Shown here in pieces: positions 63,901-64,000 of a stretch of DNA of 64,000 bases. The notes beneath the pieces are model-generated. The model was given only the letters and a program-made list of their open reading frames with translations. It was not told the origin of the DNA and made no database searches. The stretch is taken from the NCBI GenBank assembly GCA_029251085.1, contig JAQXDZ010000032.1, positions 1-64,000 of the forward strand. The letters run 5' to 3'. Every line of letters begins with the position of its first letter. The first letter of the stretch is position 1. The DNA is from Mariniblastus sp. (GTDB taxonomy: Bacteria; Planctomycetota; Planctomycetia; Pirellulales; Pirellulaceae). The position numbers were made by a program, and so were the translations under genes.

Positions 63901-64000
63901 ATGCGAGTTTGTTTGTTAGGTGCGGGACTAATCGGCATGTTTTATACGATGTCGCTGCACGGAAAACGCGGACGAGATCGTGTATCGGTGGTCTACTCAA
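63901..64000 (+). CDS. NAD(P)-binding oxidoreductase (Gfo/Idh/MocA-like), N-terminal fragment
   Basis: Only the first 33 codons are inside the window. They read [19 protein letters not shown], a Rossmann GxGxxG-like motif, with GGAG seven bases before the ATG. The family (Gfo/Idh/MocA or another dehydrogenase) cannot be settled from this fragment, but the motif is a nucleotide-binding start. Confidence 0.6.
   Translation, partial: MRVCLLGAGLIGMFYTMSLHGKRGRDRVSVVYS

Overview
The window looks like a chromosomal segment of a planctomycete, most likely a moderate-GC member of the Pirellulaceae. This is inferred from the gene set, not from a marker search: several serine/threonine kinases (one with a forkhead-associated domain, one carrying RDD membrane domains), sigma-54-type AAA+ regulators, a divergent DnaA, PilT/GspE-like ATPases, small secreted Cys-rich proteins, PDZ and DUF11-type exported proteins, and a 178-aa protein of a type I associate with planctomycetes. 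No rRNA, tRNA, CRISPR array, transposase or prophage was recognised. The DNA reads as core chromosome.

Layout. 1-6.6 kb: the tail of a CocE/NonD-type hydrolase, then a minus-strand block of glycan metabolism (GH57 glucanotransferase/amylase, galT, glgA) and folK. 6.6-7.6 kb: a long non-coding stretch with stacked hairpins and a minus-strand terminator 80 bp before folK. 7.6-11 kb: def, fmt and miaB (formyl-methionine handling and tRNA modification). 11-15.4 kb: two divergent kinase-family genes, one FHA plus probable pseudokinase, the other a kinase-RDD-degenerate kinase-RDD chain. 15.6-23 kb: small secreted protein, orphan solute-binding lipoprotein, secreted HEGTH metallopeptidase-like protein, glyA, a membrane protein, a TPR protein and prfB with its programmed frameshift. 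23.2-28.4 kb: a PilT-like ATPase followed by two related proteins that have lost the Walker A lysine, then a CvpA-like membrane protein. 28.4-33.1 kb: fabI, two sigma-54-type regulators and rplU. 33.3-39 kb: hemX-like/hemA, scpB with an Asp/Glu-repeat protein, and a cysteine desulfurase. 39-42.9 kb: a three-gene methyltransferase/glycosyltransferase operon.

43.4-48.9 kb is the replication-origin neighbourhood: a short DnaA lacking the N-terminal domains, a 300-bp AT-rich spacer with DnaA-box-like nonamers (putative oriC), dnaN, dciA (DUF721) and gyrB. From 49 kb on: a DinB-like protein, a membrane-anchored kinase, a PDZ protein and a secreted coiled-coil protein, a HemQ/chlorite-dismutase-family protein, a secreted prolyl oligopeptidase, a planctomycete-type protein of unknown function, a large DUF11/CARDB-like exported protein, an orphan BlaI-type repressor, a secreted protein, a truncated RecQ helicase, a PhyH-family dioxygenase and the start of an NAD-binding oxidoreductase.

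Most worth a second look: the PilT-like ATPase with two Walker-A-less relatives; the duplicated kinase-RDD protein; the truncated DnaA next to dciA and a candidate oriC; the prfB frameshift; the in-frame TAA at the 5' end of a sigma-54-type regulator; and the structured non-coding DNA at 6.7-7.1 kb and 57.4 kb.
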